Of a stretch of DNA of 61,375 nucleotides, positions 8,088 to 16,750 are shown in pieces. The first letter of the stretch is position 1; each line of letters begins with the position of its first letter. A program made the translations under genes and the position numbers. This DNA comes from CAYNNQ01 sp964398785 (lineage in GTDB: Bacteria; Desulfobacterota; Desulfovibrionia; Desulfovibrionales; Desulfonatronovibrionaceae), in assembly GCA_964398785.1 (NCBI GenBank), contig CAYNNQ010000012.1:1-61375 (forward strand), in the 5' to 3' direction. The notes under the pieces are model-generated. The model had not been told where the DNA came from. It did no database searches and was given only the letters and a program-made list of their open reading frames with translations.

Positions 8088-8222
8088 AGACGTAAGTAGT
8101 AAAAAGGCGAAGGCTAGAGTTAAATCTACAGATCAGAGTCTGCAATCCTTTGATCTTACTTAAAACCTAACACCTAACCACTTAAAACTTAAAACTGCCT
8201 GTAAAAACATATTTTTGCAGGC
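8088..8222 (+). repeat. Family 2 repeat, copy 3, in the cheA leader
   Basis: The hairpin end is GCCTG (8197-8201) pairing with CAGGC (8218-8222) across complementary A/T arms. It ends 28 bp before the cheA ATG, a placement like that of copy 1 before cheB. Confidence 0.8.
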
Positions 8223-8250
8223 CTATCTGTCCAACCGTACGGAGGTAGAT

Positions 8251-10344
8251 ATGTCCTCATCTCAGGATAAGGGAATGCAGGCGTTCCGCGAAGAAGCGCT
8301 GGAACTCCTGGATGATCTGGAGAGTTCCCTGCTGGAACTGGAAAACAATCCCGAGGACGAAGATGTGGTCAACCGTGTCTTCCGGGCCATGCATACCATC
8401 AAGGGCTCCGGAGCCATGTTCGGCTACGATGATATTTCCACTTTTACCCACGAAGTGGAGACAGTTTTCGATCTGGTCCGGGAAGGCCGGATAAAGGTGG
8501 ACTCCGAACTGATCAACCTGACATTTGCCGCCCGGGATTTGATCCTTTCCATGCTCAACGGAGAGGAAGAAAGTGGAGAAAAGGCCCAGGATATCGTCAG
8601 TTCCATGCGCAAAAAATCCGGGAGCGGGGAGGAGAAGGAAAAAGAAGCTCCGGAGACGGAAGAGAAAAAAAAACATATCCCCAAGGCCGAAGACAGGATT
8701 TACCGTATTCGTTATACCCCGGCCCGGGAAGTATTTCTGAGTGGTTCCGATCCGGTCTCCCTCTTGGATGAATTGTATGATCTGGGGGAATGCCGGTTGC
8801 TCATGTATGAGCACGTCCCGGAGCTGGAAAACTTCAACCCGGATATGTGCTATCTTTCCTGGGATATAATACTTACCACGGATCAAGGGCTGGAAGCGGT
8901 CCAGGATGTGTTTATATTTGTCGAGGAAGATGAGGTAAGTATCCAGGAGATCTCCGAAGAAGAGGAAGGCGAGGAGTATAAGAAAATCGGTGAGATCCTG
9001 GTAGAGAGAGGGGACATTACCCACGAGGAGGTGCAGACCATACTGCAGTCCCAGAAGCCTTTGGGCAGGATGCTTATAGAGGCCGGGGTGCTGAGTGAAC
9101 AGCAAATCCAGATGGCCCTGGAGGAACAAAAGATTGGCCGGGAACTGGGCAAGACTCGGCAGCAGAAATCCGAGGCCTCCACCGCCTCCGCCTCCGCCAA
9201 TATCAGGGTCTCTGCGGATAAGCTGGATCACCTGGTGGATTTGGCCGGACAGCTGGTTATTATTCAATCTCGGCTGAGCCAAGAGGCCTCTCAAAATGGG
9301 GGACAGACTCTGGGGAATATCGCCGAGGAACTGGAGCGCTTGAGTGACGAGATGCGGGACAGTACACTGGGTATCCGGATGTTACCCATAGGAACCACCT
9401 TCGGCAAGTTTCGTAGATTGGTCCGGGATCTTTCCCAGGAACTGGGAAAAAAGATAGAACTTGAGACCGAGGGCGCGGAGACCGAACTGGACAAGACGGT
9501 AATCGAGAAGCTGAACGACCCTCTGGTCCATCTCTTACGCAACAGCATCGACCACGGCATTGAGTCTCCTGAAGAGCGCTTGGCTGCAGGCAAGCCAGAC
9601 CACGGGACCATCAACCTTTCCGCCTCTCAGTCCGCGGGGAACGTGATTATCGAGATCACTGACGACGGTAAGGGGATGGATCCGGAAAAATTCAAGGAGA
9701 GGGCGGTTGCCCTGGGATTTGTCAATTCCATGCAGGAGTTGACCGATTCGGAGGCCTTTGATCTTATTTTCCAGGCCGGTTTTTCCATGGCAGAACAGGT
9801 AAGCGATGTCTCCGGCCGTGGAGTAGGCATGGACGTGGTCAAAAGGAATATCGAGGCCCTGCGGGGTAGAATAAGCATAGACAGCCAGCCTGGACAGGGG
9901 ACGACCATGTCCGTGAAACTCCCCTTGACTTTGGCTATAATAGACGGCCTCCAGGTCCAGGTGGACGAGGAATTCTATATCCTACCGCTTTCCATAGTGG
10001 AGGAATGCGTGGAAATATTCGACCGCGGGGAGAATTACAGGGGAAAGGATGTGGTTCAGGTAAGAGAGGAATTGATTCCCTTTATTGCCCTTAGGCGGTG
10101 TTTTGGTATAAATGGGGACATGCCCGGTATTGAGCAGGTGGTAATAACCAACACCGAGGCGGGCAGAGTGGGGGTGGTCGTGGATAATGTAATCGGTCAG
10201 CAGCAAACGGTCATAAAGAGCCTGGGCAAAATGTACAGGGATGTGCCCGGAATATCCGGAGCGACGATCAAAGGTGACGGCTCCATGGCCCTTATACTGG
10301 ATATAGCCCATCTTATCAGGAATACCCAGGAGAAGGTTGCGTAG
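8251..10344 (+). CDS. cheA: Chemotaxis histidine kinase CheA with a MshEN-like insert
   Basis: 697 residues. HPt domain about 8-110 with phosphorylatable H48 (A-M-H-T-I-K-G-S-G); acidic linker; a regulator-binding-like region about 150-235; then an unusual helical stretch about 245-300 with I-G-E-I-L-V-E-R-G-D-I and L-G-R-M-L-I-E-A-G-V-L-S repeats like the N-terminal (MshEN/GspE-N) fold; dimerisation and HATPase domains (L-R-N-S-I-D-H-G, D-D-G-K-G-M, S-G-R-G-V-G-M-D-V-V); C-terminal CheW-like domain. Start ATG 8251 is preceded by GGAGG; an upstream TTG lies inside repeat DNA. The stop overlaps the cheR start by one base (TAGTG), so translation is coupled. Confidence 0.95.
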   Translation: MSSSQDKGMQAFREEALELLDDLESSLLELENNPEDEDVVNRVFRAMHTIKGSGAMFGYDDISTFTHEVETVFDLVREGRIKVDSELINLTFAARDLILSMLNGEEESGEKAQDIVSSMRKKSGSGEEKEKEAPETEEKKKHIPKAEDRIYRIRYTPAREVFLSGSDPVSLLDELYDLGECRLLMYEHVPELENFNPDMCYLSWDIILTTDQGLEAVQDVFIFVEEDEVSIQEISEEEEGEEYKKIGEILVERGDITHEEVQTILQSQKPLGRMLIEAGVLSEQQIQMALEEQKIGRELGKTRQQKSEASTASASANIRVSADKLDHLVDLAGQLVIIQSRLSQEASQNGGQTLGNIAEELERLSDEMRDSTLGIRMLPIGTTFGKFRRLVRDLSQELGKKIELETEGAETELDKTVIEKLNDPLVHLLRNSIDHGIESPEERLAAGKPDHGTINLSASQSAGNVIIEITDDGKGMDPEKFKERAVALGFVNSMQELTDSEAFDLIFQAGFSMAEQVSDVSGRGVGMDVVKRNIEALRGRISIDSQPGQGTTMSVKLPLTLAIIDGLQVQVDEEFYILPLSIVEECVEIFDRGENYRGKDVVQVREELIPFIALRRCFGINGDMPGIEQVVITNTEAGRVGVVVDNVIGQQQTVIKSLGKMYRDVPGISGATIKGDGSMALILDIAHLIRNTQEKVA

Positions 10345-11210
10345 TGACTACCAATAATGCCCAGCAAAAAGCCTATCAAAAAAACCGGGATATGACTTCC
10401 CGGGAATTTAAGGAATTGAAAGAGTTTATCGAGTCGGAGCTGGGCATCCGGATTACCGAGGGCAAAAAAGGGATGCTCCAGGCCCGCCTGCAGAAAAGAT
10501 TGCGGGCACTGCAGATGAACAATTTCAGCCAGTACCGGGATTACCTTTTCAGTTTGAAGGGTATGGAAGTGGAGATGCCCCACTTCATGAACGTGGTTAC
10601 CACTAATACCACGGAATTCTTTCGGGAGGCCAAGCATTTCGATTTCATGAAGGACACGGTATTGCCGGAATGGTTGCAGAAACACGCTGCAAATCGCGAG
10701 CTGTCCTTGTGGAGCTGTGGATGTTCCACCGGAGAAGAACCATACACCCTGGCCATTGTCTGTTCAGAGTTTTTTCAGTCCAGACCGCAGGATTCCTTTA
10801 ATATTTTGGGTACGGACGTGAGTTCGGATGTTCTGCAAAAGTCGAGCCGGGCTATATATGAGGACGAAAAGTTGTCCAAGGTTTCCCTGAATTTGAAACG
10901 CAAATATTTCCTGCGCAGTAAGGACCGCAAAAAAGGATTGGTCCGTGTGGCTCCGGAACTCCGTTCCCTGGTTCGGTTTCGCCAACTGAACATGATGGAT
11001 TCTTTTGATTTCCGGGAAACTTTTTATGTGGTCTTTTGCCGCAATCTATTGATCTATTTCGAACGTCCCAACCAGGAACATATCCTGCGCAAAATCTGCC
11101 GCTTTTTAATGAATGGCGGATATCTCTTCGTGGGCCATTCCGAAAGCCTTACGGGAATGAATCTGCCCTTGAAACAAGTAGCTCCCTCGGTTTACAAATC
11201 ATTGCACTGA
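10344..11210 (+). CDS. cheR: Chemoreceptor methyltransferase CheR
   Basis: S-adenosylmethionine-dependent methylation of receptor glutamates. 288 residues: N-terminal helical CheR_N region (F-I-E-S-E-L-G-I, then R-L-Q-K-R-L-R-A-L), then the methyltransferase fold with W-S-C-G-C-S-T-G-E-E-P-Y-T-L-A, the acidic L-G-T-D-V-S-S-D and V-F-C-R-N-L-L-I-Y-F. The GTG start overlaps the cheA stop; GGAG lies 11 bases upstream. ATG 10392 is an alternative with no better ribosome site. The chemoreceptor encoded at 45355 lacks the typical C-terminal pentapeptide tether for CheR. Confidence 0.94.
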   Translation: MTTNNAQQKAYQKNRDMTSREFKELKEFIESELGIRITEGKKGMLQARLQKRLRALQMNNFSQYRDYLFSLKGMEVEMPHFMNVVTTNTTEFFREAKHFDFMKDTVLPEWLQKHAANRELSLWSCGCSTGEEPYTLAIVCSEFFQSRPQDSFNILGTDVSSDVLQKSSRAIYEDEKLSKVSLNLKRKYFLRSKDRKKGLVRVAPELRSLVRFRQLNMMDSFDFRETFYVVFCRNLLIYFERPNQEHILRKICRFLMNGGYLFVGHSESLTGMNLPLKQVAPSVYKSLH

Positions 11211-11223
11211 TCCTGTATTTCCC

Positions 11224-11420
11224 CTAGTATATTTTCCATCCGGAAATGGCCCTTTTCCATTTTAACTTTGTTAATTTTCGTGATTATTCGATCACGTATT
11301 AAGATACACTCGCTTTTAATTACTTGATTTCCTTGTTAAACAGGAAAAAAATATCATTTCCGAATTGGGAACGTGATATTTCTAAACCCGGAAATTTTTG
11401 AATTTCCGGATAAGAACTAG
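11224..11420 (-). repeat. Family 1 repeat, full copy D
   Basis: Inverse orientation. It begins CTAGTATATTTTCCATCCGG and ends CCGGATAAGAACTAG, so both borders carry CTAG. This is the best evidence in the window that the element duplicates or targets a CTAG tetranucleotide. Confidence 0.9.
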
Positions 11421-11748
11421 CTAGCCCATAATTTGGGGAACTGAGCCAAGTTGTTCGGAATCTTCATCTGCCTCATACCTGTCCCGGATCGGCGCCCGGG
11501 ATGACGGATCAGGTATCCAAGTAACGACAACAATTGATCGGCTCATAACAATCCATTAAAAACCTTTAAATTCAATTGGTTCAGCATTGTTTGCGGGGCG
11601 TTAACAATAAGATTTTGCACTGATTTATGTGCGGCCCCCTATGCGCTGTGTCTAAAAACCATTGACATTTTGCCTGGTTGTCGCTTCCAAACTATCGGGG
11701 ATCCAAGTCCGTTTAGCATAGTTCTCAAATTCATGCGTGGGAGAAAAC
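11421..11748. other. Gene-free leader of cheD with a palindromic unit
   Basis: No coding region. A palindrome at 11475-11516 (ATACCTG...CAGGTAT enclosing TCCCGG...CCGGGA) looks like a REP-type hairpin. A TTGACA hexamer near 11663 has no good -10 partner at 16-18 bp, so I do not call a promoter. Confidence 0.4.
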
Positions 11749-12249
11749 ATGGTCGAATTCACGGATTACGAACACCTGGACTGGATCTATCTGCATATCG
11801 GAGACGGGGGTATATTTGACGGCTCCTGCATGGTCCAGACCGTTTTGGGGTCATGTGTTTCGGTTATGCTTATTTGCCCAAAACATGAAATATCCGGGAC
11901 CTTTCATGCCATGCTCGCGGATAACCGACTCCATGAAAAAAGAGACAGGAATTATTCCGTATACAAATATGTCAATTCCGCAATAGGATGTTTACTGGAA
12001 CAATTCGCGGAAAAAGACATATCCCCCAGGCAATTGCGAGCGAAAGTGTTCGGCGGGGCGGATCAAATCGGCATGCGTAGCATTGGGACAGGGGAAAGCA
12101 ATGTGCAGATGGCTTACAGATGTCTTCAGGAAAAGCGCATAAGCATTCTTGCCCAAGATGTGGGCGGAAACCAGGGCCGGAAGCTCATCTTTAATCCAAA
12201 AAGCGGGGAAGTATGGCTTAGGAGACTTGCCAACTCTTTTTATTCGTAA
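11749..12249 (+). CDS. cheD: Chemoreceptor glutamine deamidase CheD
   Basis: Deamidates specific receptor glutamines; in several bacteria it also binds CheC or CheY-P. 166 residues. The catalytic Cys is C36 in V-L-G-S-C-V-S-V and the His is H53 in T-F-H-A-M-L; their spacing of 17 equals that of Thermotoga CheD (C27/H44, from memory). K-V-F-G-G-A and the C-terminal G-R-K-L-I-F-N-P-K-S-G-E-V also match the family. I prefer ATG 11749 with GGGAGA upstream over GTG 11737. It is separated from cheR by a repeat and a palindrome, so it may have its own promoter. Confidence 0.92.
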   Translation: MVEFTDYEHLDWIYLHIGDGGIFDGSCMVQTVLGSCVSVMLICPKHEISGTFHAMLADNRLHEKRDRNYSVYKYVNSAIGCLLEQFAEKDISPRQLRAKVFGGADQIGMRSIGTGESNVQMAYRCLQEKRISILAQDVGGNQGRKLIFNPKSGEVWLRRLANSFYS

Positions 12250-12276
12250 TTTTTGTATGTAATTTCCAAGTCCTGA

Positions 12277-12301
12277 AGTCTTTGAATTTCCGGATAAGGA
12301 G
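12277..12301 (-). repeat. Family 1 repeat end fragment (E)
   Basis: TTTGAATTTCCGGATAAGG matches the left terminal block of the family 1 repeat in inverse orientation; nothing else of the element remains. Confidence 0.5.
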
Positions 12302-12378
12302 CATATGGTTTTGGGAAATGGTGTAAAATCGTATGGATATTAATACCGGCTCGCAAGAAGCAAAAACATCATACTATT

Positions 12379-15300
12379 ATGGGATATAAGCCCTGCTACA
12401 CCGCCTATCGTAAATTTATCGTCCTCTTTGCTCAACTGGGTGTTTTTTTTATTGTAAGCATTGTTTTTTCTTGCCGGCCAACGCCCCTTTATGCCTCGGG
12501 CCCTCCTGATGATCCCATACTGCGTATAAACAGCGAAATGCATACTGCCATGATTAAAAGGCTTGATGCCGACCGACAATCCCACACCCTGTTGACCTCC
12601 TCCAATGATAAAACCCTCCGGCTCTGGAATCTTAATAGCGGCGATCTGGAGAATACTCTGAGGATCCCTATTGACCGGGGCAACGACGGCCGGATTTATG
12701 CCTGCGCCCTGTCCCCGGACGGGGAAACAGTTGCGGCAGGCGGATGGACCGGGTTTAACTGGTCCGGTAAACACAGTATCTATCTCCTTGATCCTTCCAG
12801 TGGCCGAATCAAACACCGTATTTCCGGCCTCCCCAATGTAATTTTCCATCTGAGCTTTTCTCCCCAGGGTCGCTATTTGGCAGTTACCCTGGGCAGGGAC
12901 AGGGGCATCCGTATCTACCGGACTTCTGACTGGTCATTGCTTGCAAGGGATTCGGATTACGGTGCTAACAGCTACTGGGCGGACTTTGGGCCCCAAGGGC
13001 GGCTGGCAACTGTATCATATGACGGTTATGTACGATTGTATAATAAGGATTTCGATCTCTTGGCAAAAGAAAAAGTACCGGGGGGAGACAAACCCTTCTC
13101 TTGCGCTTTTTCCCCGGATGGAAAGCGTCTGGCGGTTGGTTTTGTGGACTCCACTCGGGTAAACGTGGTTTCCGGTCGGGATCTAAAATTCCTTTATTCC
13201 CCGAATAGCAAAGGGATAGAGAACGGCAATCTCGCCAGTGTAGCCTGGTCCGCTAATGGAGACACAGTTTATGCAGGAGGAACGCATCAAAACGGTTCGG
13301 GTTGCCCGATATTTACCTGGAAAAAACAGGGTCGGGGGAAACGGACAATTCTCTCTACTTCTAAGGACACGGTTATAGATATACTTACTCTTAAAAACGG
13401 GGAAGTGATTTACGGATCCTGTAATCCCGCCTGGGGTGTTATCGACTCCGGTACGAAAAGGATCTGTAAGCAACCGGCCATACCGAACTACCGTGGACCG
13501 AATGAGAAAGATTTCCTAGTTTCCAGAGATGGAAAAACTGTATCTTTTGGCTTTGATTATGGATATAAACAGCCAGTAGTTTTTTCAGTAGAAAAGCGCG
13601 GTTTTTCTTCAGGCGGAAACGATGTCCAAATGGACCCTCCTTTGCTGGAAACTGGAAGTATTCAGGTAAGCGGTTGGGAGAATACTGCACATCCGAGGTT
13701 GAATGGTCAAAAACTGCATCTCCAGGATTATGAAACATCCCGAAGTCTTGCTGTAGCTCCGGAAGGAGACCGTTTTGTCCTGGGGACCCAATGGCATGTT
13801 TACTGCTTCAACGAAAAAGGGAAGCGACTCTGGAAAAAGCCGGTACGAGAGGCCTGGGCAGTAAATATAGCCCGGGATAAAAACGTGGTCTTGGCCTCAC
13901 TAGGAGATGGTACTGTCCGATGGTACAGGCTCGAGGACGGGAAACAGCTCCTGGCCCTGTTTCCATATGCAAACGGGGAAGATTGGGTAATGTGGACTCC
14001 TCAGGGGTATTACGCCGCATCTCCCGAGGGGGACGAATTGATAGGTTGGCATAAAAACCGGGGGCCAGATAAAGCACCGGATTTTTTCCCTGTATCCAGG
14101 TTTCGTTCCGCCTATTATCGCCCGGATGTCCCCCGGAATGTTTTGAATACTCTGGATATTGACCAGGCATTGAAACAGGCCAACAAACAGGCCGGGCACA
14201 AGAAGAAAAAGGTGTCGGTGGAGAAGATGCTGCCACCGGTGGTGGATATCCTTTCTCCTCGGAACGAAGCGGATTTTAGCAGTCCACGCATCACTTTGGA
14301 ATATCGTGTTCGCGCTCCAAACAAGGAAAAGATAACCGGAATCAGGTTTATGGTCGACGGGAGACCGGTAAAAAGACAAAAAAGGAGTATACAGGTCGCC
14401 CAAAAACCAGGCAGTATCCACAGTGCCCAAATATATTTGCCGGAAAGGGACTGCAAGGTCTCGGTCATAGCCAAAAATCGTTATTCGGCCTCAACTCCCG
14501 CTAGTATTGATTTGAACTGGAACGGCAAGAAAAAGGCCGGGAGGGATGAATTCGTTGCCAAGCCCAAGCTTTATCTGCTTTCCATAGGTATAAGCAATTA
14601 CAAGAAAGATAACCTGGAGCTAAGATATGCTGCTCAGGATGCCAGGGATGTAGCCGGAATTCTGGAAAAGCAGGAAGGGAGAATTTATCGCGATGTTGAA
14701 TCCAGGGTCCTTGCCAATGCCGGATGGGGTAGTATCCTGGATGGCCTGGAGTGGCTGGAAAAGGAAGTGACCAGCAATGACGTGGCCGCCGTTTTTTTAG
14801 CCGGCCATGGTTATAATGATCGGGACGGGGACTATTATTTTCTTCCGGCCAATGCCGAACCGGACAAACTGCGCAGGACATGCATTCCCTATTCCATGAT
14901 AAAAGATGTGGTCTCGGGGCTGCCCGGAAAGACCCTTTGTTTCGTGGACACATGCTATTCAGGCAATGTATTTGGGAATAGGCGCAGAAGTGGAATGAAT
15001 AATATTAACCGTATAGTAAATGACCTGTCTTCTGCAGAAAATGGCGTCGTAGTCTTTGCTTCCTCTACAGGGGAACAGTTCTCTGTAGAGGATAAAGCAT
15101 GGAAAAACGGGGCTTTTACCGAGGCCTTGGTCGAGGGCCTTTCCGGCCGGGCGGATTATACCGGCAAGAACACGATTACCATAAACGAACTGGATCTGTA
15201 TTTGGCGGAAAGGGTTAAGGAATTGACAGAGGGCAAACAGACCCCCACTACAGCCAAGCCGGAAACTGTTCCGGATTTTCCCATAGCTGTTCTTAACTAG
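12379..15300 (+). CDS. Exported WD40-repeat protein with C-terminal caspase-like (C14) protease
   Basis: 973 residues. An N-terminal hydrophobic segment about 13-31 looks like a signal peptide, probably cut near L-Y-A. Beta-propeller repeats of WD40 type follow to about residue 560 (for example T-S-S-N-D-K-T-L-R-L-W-N-L, S-P-D-G-K-R-L-A-V-G); a beta-rich linker about 620-720; then a caspase domain about 728-973 with the catalytic dyad H810 (A-G-H-G-Y-N-D) and C859 (V-D-T-C-Y-S-G). Both residues are present, so proteolytic activity is plausible. It is the first gene of the region with VWA, FHA, PP2C and kinase genes. The ribosome site before ATG 12379 is weak. The TAG stop lies in the CTAG end of a family 1 repeat fragment. 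Confidence 0.9.
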   Translation: MGYKPCYTAYRKFIVLFAQLGVFFIVSIVFSCRPTPLYASGPPDDPILRINSEMHTAMIKRLDADRQSHTLLTSSNDKTLRLWNLNSGDLENTLRIPIDRGNDGRIYACALSPDGETVAAGGWTGFNWSGKHSIYLLDPSSGRIKHRISGLPNVIFHLSFSPQGRYLAVTLGRDRGIRIYRTSDWSLLARDSDYGANSYWADFGPQGRLATVSYDGYVRLYNKDFDLLAKEKVPGGDKPFSCAFSPDGKRLAVGFVDSTRVNVVSGRDLKFLYSPNSKGIENGNLASVAWSANGDTVYAGGTHQNGSGCPIFTWKKQGRGKRTILSTSKDTVIDILTLKNGEVIYGSCNPAWGVIDSGTKRICKQPAIPNYRGPNEKDFLVSRDGKTVSFGFDYGYKQPVVFSVEKRGFSSGGNDVQMDPPLLETGSIQVSGWENTAHPRLNGQKLHLQDYETSRSLAVAPEGDRFVLGTQWHVYCFNEKGKRLWKKPVREAWAVNIARDKNVVLASLGDGTVRWYRLEDGKQLLALFPYANGEDWVMWTPQGYYAASPEGDELIGWHKNRGPDKAPDFFPVSRFRSAYYRPDVPRNVLNTLDIDQALKQANKQAGHKKKKVSVEKMLPPVVDILSPRNEADFSSPRITLEYRVRAPNKEKITGIRFMVDGRPVKRQKRSIQVAQKPGSIHSAQIYLPERDCKVSVIAKNRYSASTPASIDLNWNGKKKAGRDEFVAKPKLYLLSIGISNYKKDNLELRYAAQDARDVAGILEKQEGRIYRDVESRVLANAGWGSILDGLEWLEKEVTSNDVAAVFLAGHGYNDRDGDYYFLPANAEPDKLRRTCIPYSMIKDVVSGLPGKTLCFVDTCYSGNVFGNRRRSGMNNINRIVNDLSSAENGVVVFASSTGEQFSVEDKAWKNGAFTEALVEGLSGRADYTGKNTITINELDLYLAERVKELTEGKQTPTTAKPETVPDFPIAVLN

Positions 15301-15350
15301 TTCTTATCCGGAAATTCAAAAATTTCCGGATTTAGAGATATCTGTTGACC
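15297..15350 (+). repeat. Family 1 repeat, left-end fragment F
   Basis: CTAGTTCTTATCCGGAAAT followed by the first inner block (TTCCGGATTTAGAGATATC). The right part is missing. It provides the stop codon of the caspase gene and lies between two convergent genes. Confidence 0.85.
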
Positions 15351-15360
15351 GGTATAGATA

Positions 15361-16212
15361 TCAGGGCGTGGTGCGCAGTGTACAGGATGACTCATAGAAT
15401 TGTCCCTGTACTGAATTGTTGGAGGCAGCTTTCGGCCGGATAGAGCGCAGTTTATGCCCCAAGTCCTCGAGGTTCCCACGGAATTTCCCCAACCCGGAGC
15501 CAATATCCTGTAGCTCCACCTGTCCTAGGGGATGGTCCGAAGCGTAAACAATTATTTTTTCTTTGCCCAAAGGAGGGGAAACCTTGAGAGTAAATTGGTC
15601 CTTTTTGCTGGGTATAACATAGGTCTTTCCTCCCTTAAAATAATTGTCCCGCCGGTAGGCATTGGGCAGTAGCTGAATCAAATCCCCATTTTTGTTTTTG
15701 TTTATCACCACACCGTACCAGTCCCGGTTACCCCGCAGATGCACCTGTATTTCTTCTCCTCGGGAATACCGGGATTTATCCGTCCATATATCTACTGTAA
15801 GAGGAGAGTGCTCTTGGGGAAGAGCTTCTTTTTCTTTCTTTGTTTCCGGATGCAGCAGGTATTGGACCTCGGCCTTAATCCAGACATGATAACGGGATCC
15901 GTCTTCAATACCCAGATCCTTTTGTTCTAATATCTTGACCGCCCCTTCCGCTCCACTTTTGACCAAATCATATTGGACAGTGCTGTTTTCCACTTTTGTC
16001 ATTGATTTTATATGCGTCCTGGCCGCTTCCAGGGCCTGGCGTTTCGCCTGAGCAAAAGCCTGGGATCTTATTTCGGAAATAGTCTTTTCTTCGGAGAGAT
16101 AAACATAGGCGTCTAGTTCATGTATTGAGGAACGTTTTTCTTTTTCACCATGGGCAATTACGGGGAAAAAAAGCGCAACTACGAGGATAAGCGTGAAAAT
16201 TCTCTTTTGCAT
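15361..16212 (-). CDS. Exported DUF4384-like protein
   Basis: 283 residues with a clear signal peptide (M-Q-K-R-I-F then a hydrophobic core, likely cut after A-H-G at about residue 20). The N-terminal half has an amphipathic helix (R-S-Q-A-F-A-Q-A-K-R-Q-A-L-E-A-A-R) typical of exported proteins in such clusters. The second half (S-R-Y-S-R-G-E-E-I-Q-V-H-L, then D-L-I-Q-L-L-P-N) matches my memory of DUF4384, a beta-sandwich often found with bacterial caspases and Ser/Thr kinases. It converges with the caspase gene. Start ATG 16212; TTG 16218 is an alternative, and neither has a strong ribosome site. Function unknown. Confidence 0.75.
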   Translation of the reverse strand: MQKRIFTLILVVALFFPVIAHGEKEKRSSIHELDAYVYLSEEKTISEIRSQAFAQAKRQALEAARTHIKSMTKVENSTVQYDLVKSGAEGAVKILEQKDLGIEDGSRYHVWIKAEVQYLLHPETKKEKEALPQEHSPLTVDIWTDKSRYSRGEEIQVHLRGNRDWYGVVINKNKNGDLIQLLPNAYRRDNYFKGGKTYVIPSKKDQFTLKVSPPLGKEKIIVYASDHPLGQVELQDIGSGLGKFRGNLEDLGHKLRSIRPKAASNNSVQGQFYESSCTLRTTP

Positions 16213-16231
16213 AAGCAATCCGGGGTGGTCT

Positions 16232-16361
16232 CGCCTGTAAAAAAATTGTTTTTGCAGGCAGTGTTAAGTTGAAAGTTGTAAGTGGTTAATTAAAATCAGA
16301 GACTTGCAAGATTTAATCTATGCGGTTAACTCCAGAATTCGATTTTTTGTGGTTGCCTCTT
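16232..16361 (-). repeat. Family 2 repeat, copy 4
   Basis: Hairpin end GCCTGTAAAA...TTTTTGCAGGC on the left; the inner block AAAATCAGAGACTTGCA and the right end near GATTTTTTGTGGTTGC match the other copies. It lies just upstream of the minus-strand DUF4384-like gene, in its leader. Confidence 0.75.
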
Positions 16362-16559
16362 TAAATTAAGCGCTTATCGGGAGATGTTTTTTTTCAAACA
16401 GACCTTTACTTCAAAATCTATAAAATATATGACGGAACCTAGCCTTTGGGGCTATGCTTTGATTACTTATGTGGTTCATGCATGCCTTCAGGCTCCAGTA
16501 ATAGTTGGAAAATATCACTATTTTTCTTATTAAAATTTCTGTTCTTTCGTCAAGGCTGG
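16362..16559. other. Gene-free spacer between two family 2 repeats
   Basis: A/T-rich with a small hairpin TAGCC...GGCTA near 16440. No known riboswitch signature was recognised. It presumably holds the promoters for the divergent DUF4384-like and VWA genes, but no clear -35/-10 pair was identified. Confidence 0.35.
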
Positions 16560-16686
16560 ACGTTAAGAAGCGCCAGCAAGAATTTCGTTTTTGCAGGCAG
16601 TTTTAAGTTTTAACTAAAAATTAGAGATTTGCAGATTTAATCTATGCGTTTAACTCCAGCCTTCGATTTTTTGCACTAGCGTCCGT
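16560..16686 (-). repeat. Family 2 repeat, copy 5
   Basis: Second copy in this interval, same orientation as copy 4. The left end has CAGCAAGAATTTCG...TTTTTGCAGGCAG, the inner part has AATCTATGCGTTTAACTCC, and the right end reads TTTTTTGCACTAGCGTCC. Confidence 0.75.
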
Positions 16687-16750
16687 TAAAAGGAAAAGAC
16701 TTTTAATCAGGTTTAACCTATCCCAATAAAATGATCCCGTCCGGAGTGAT

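Noticed and set aside
11630..11748. Promoter with TTGACA upstream of cheD
   Set aside because: A perfect -35 hexamer exists near 11663 but no acceptable -10 lies 16-18 bp downstream.
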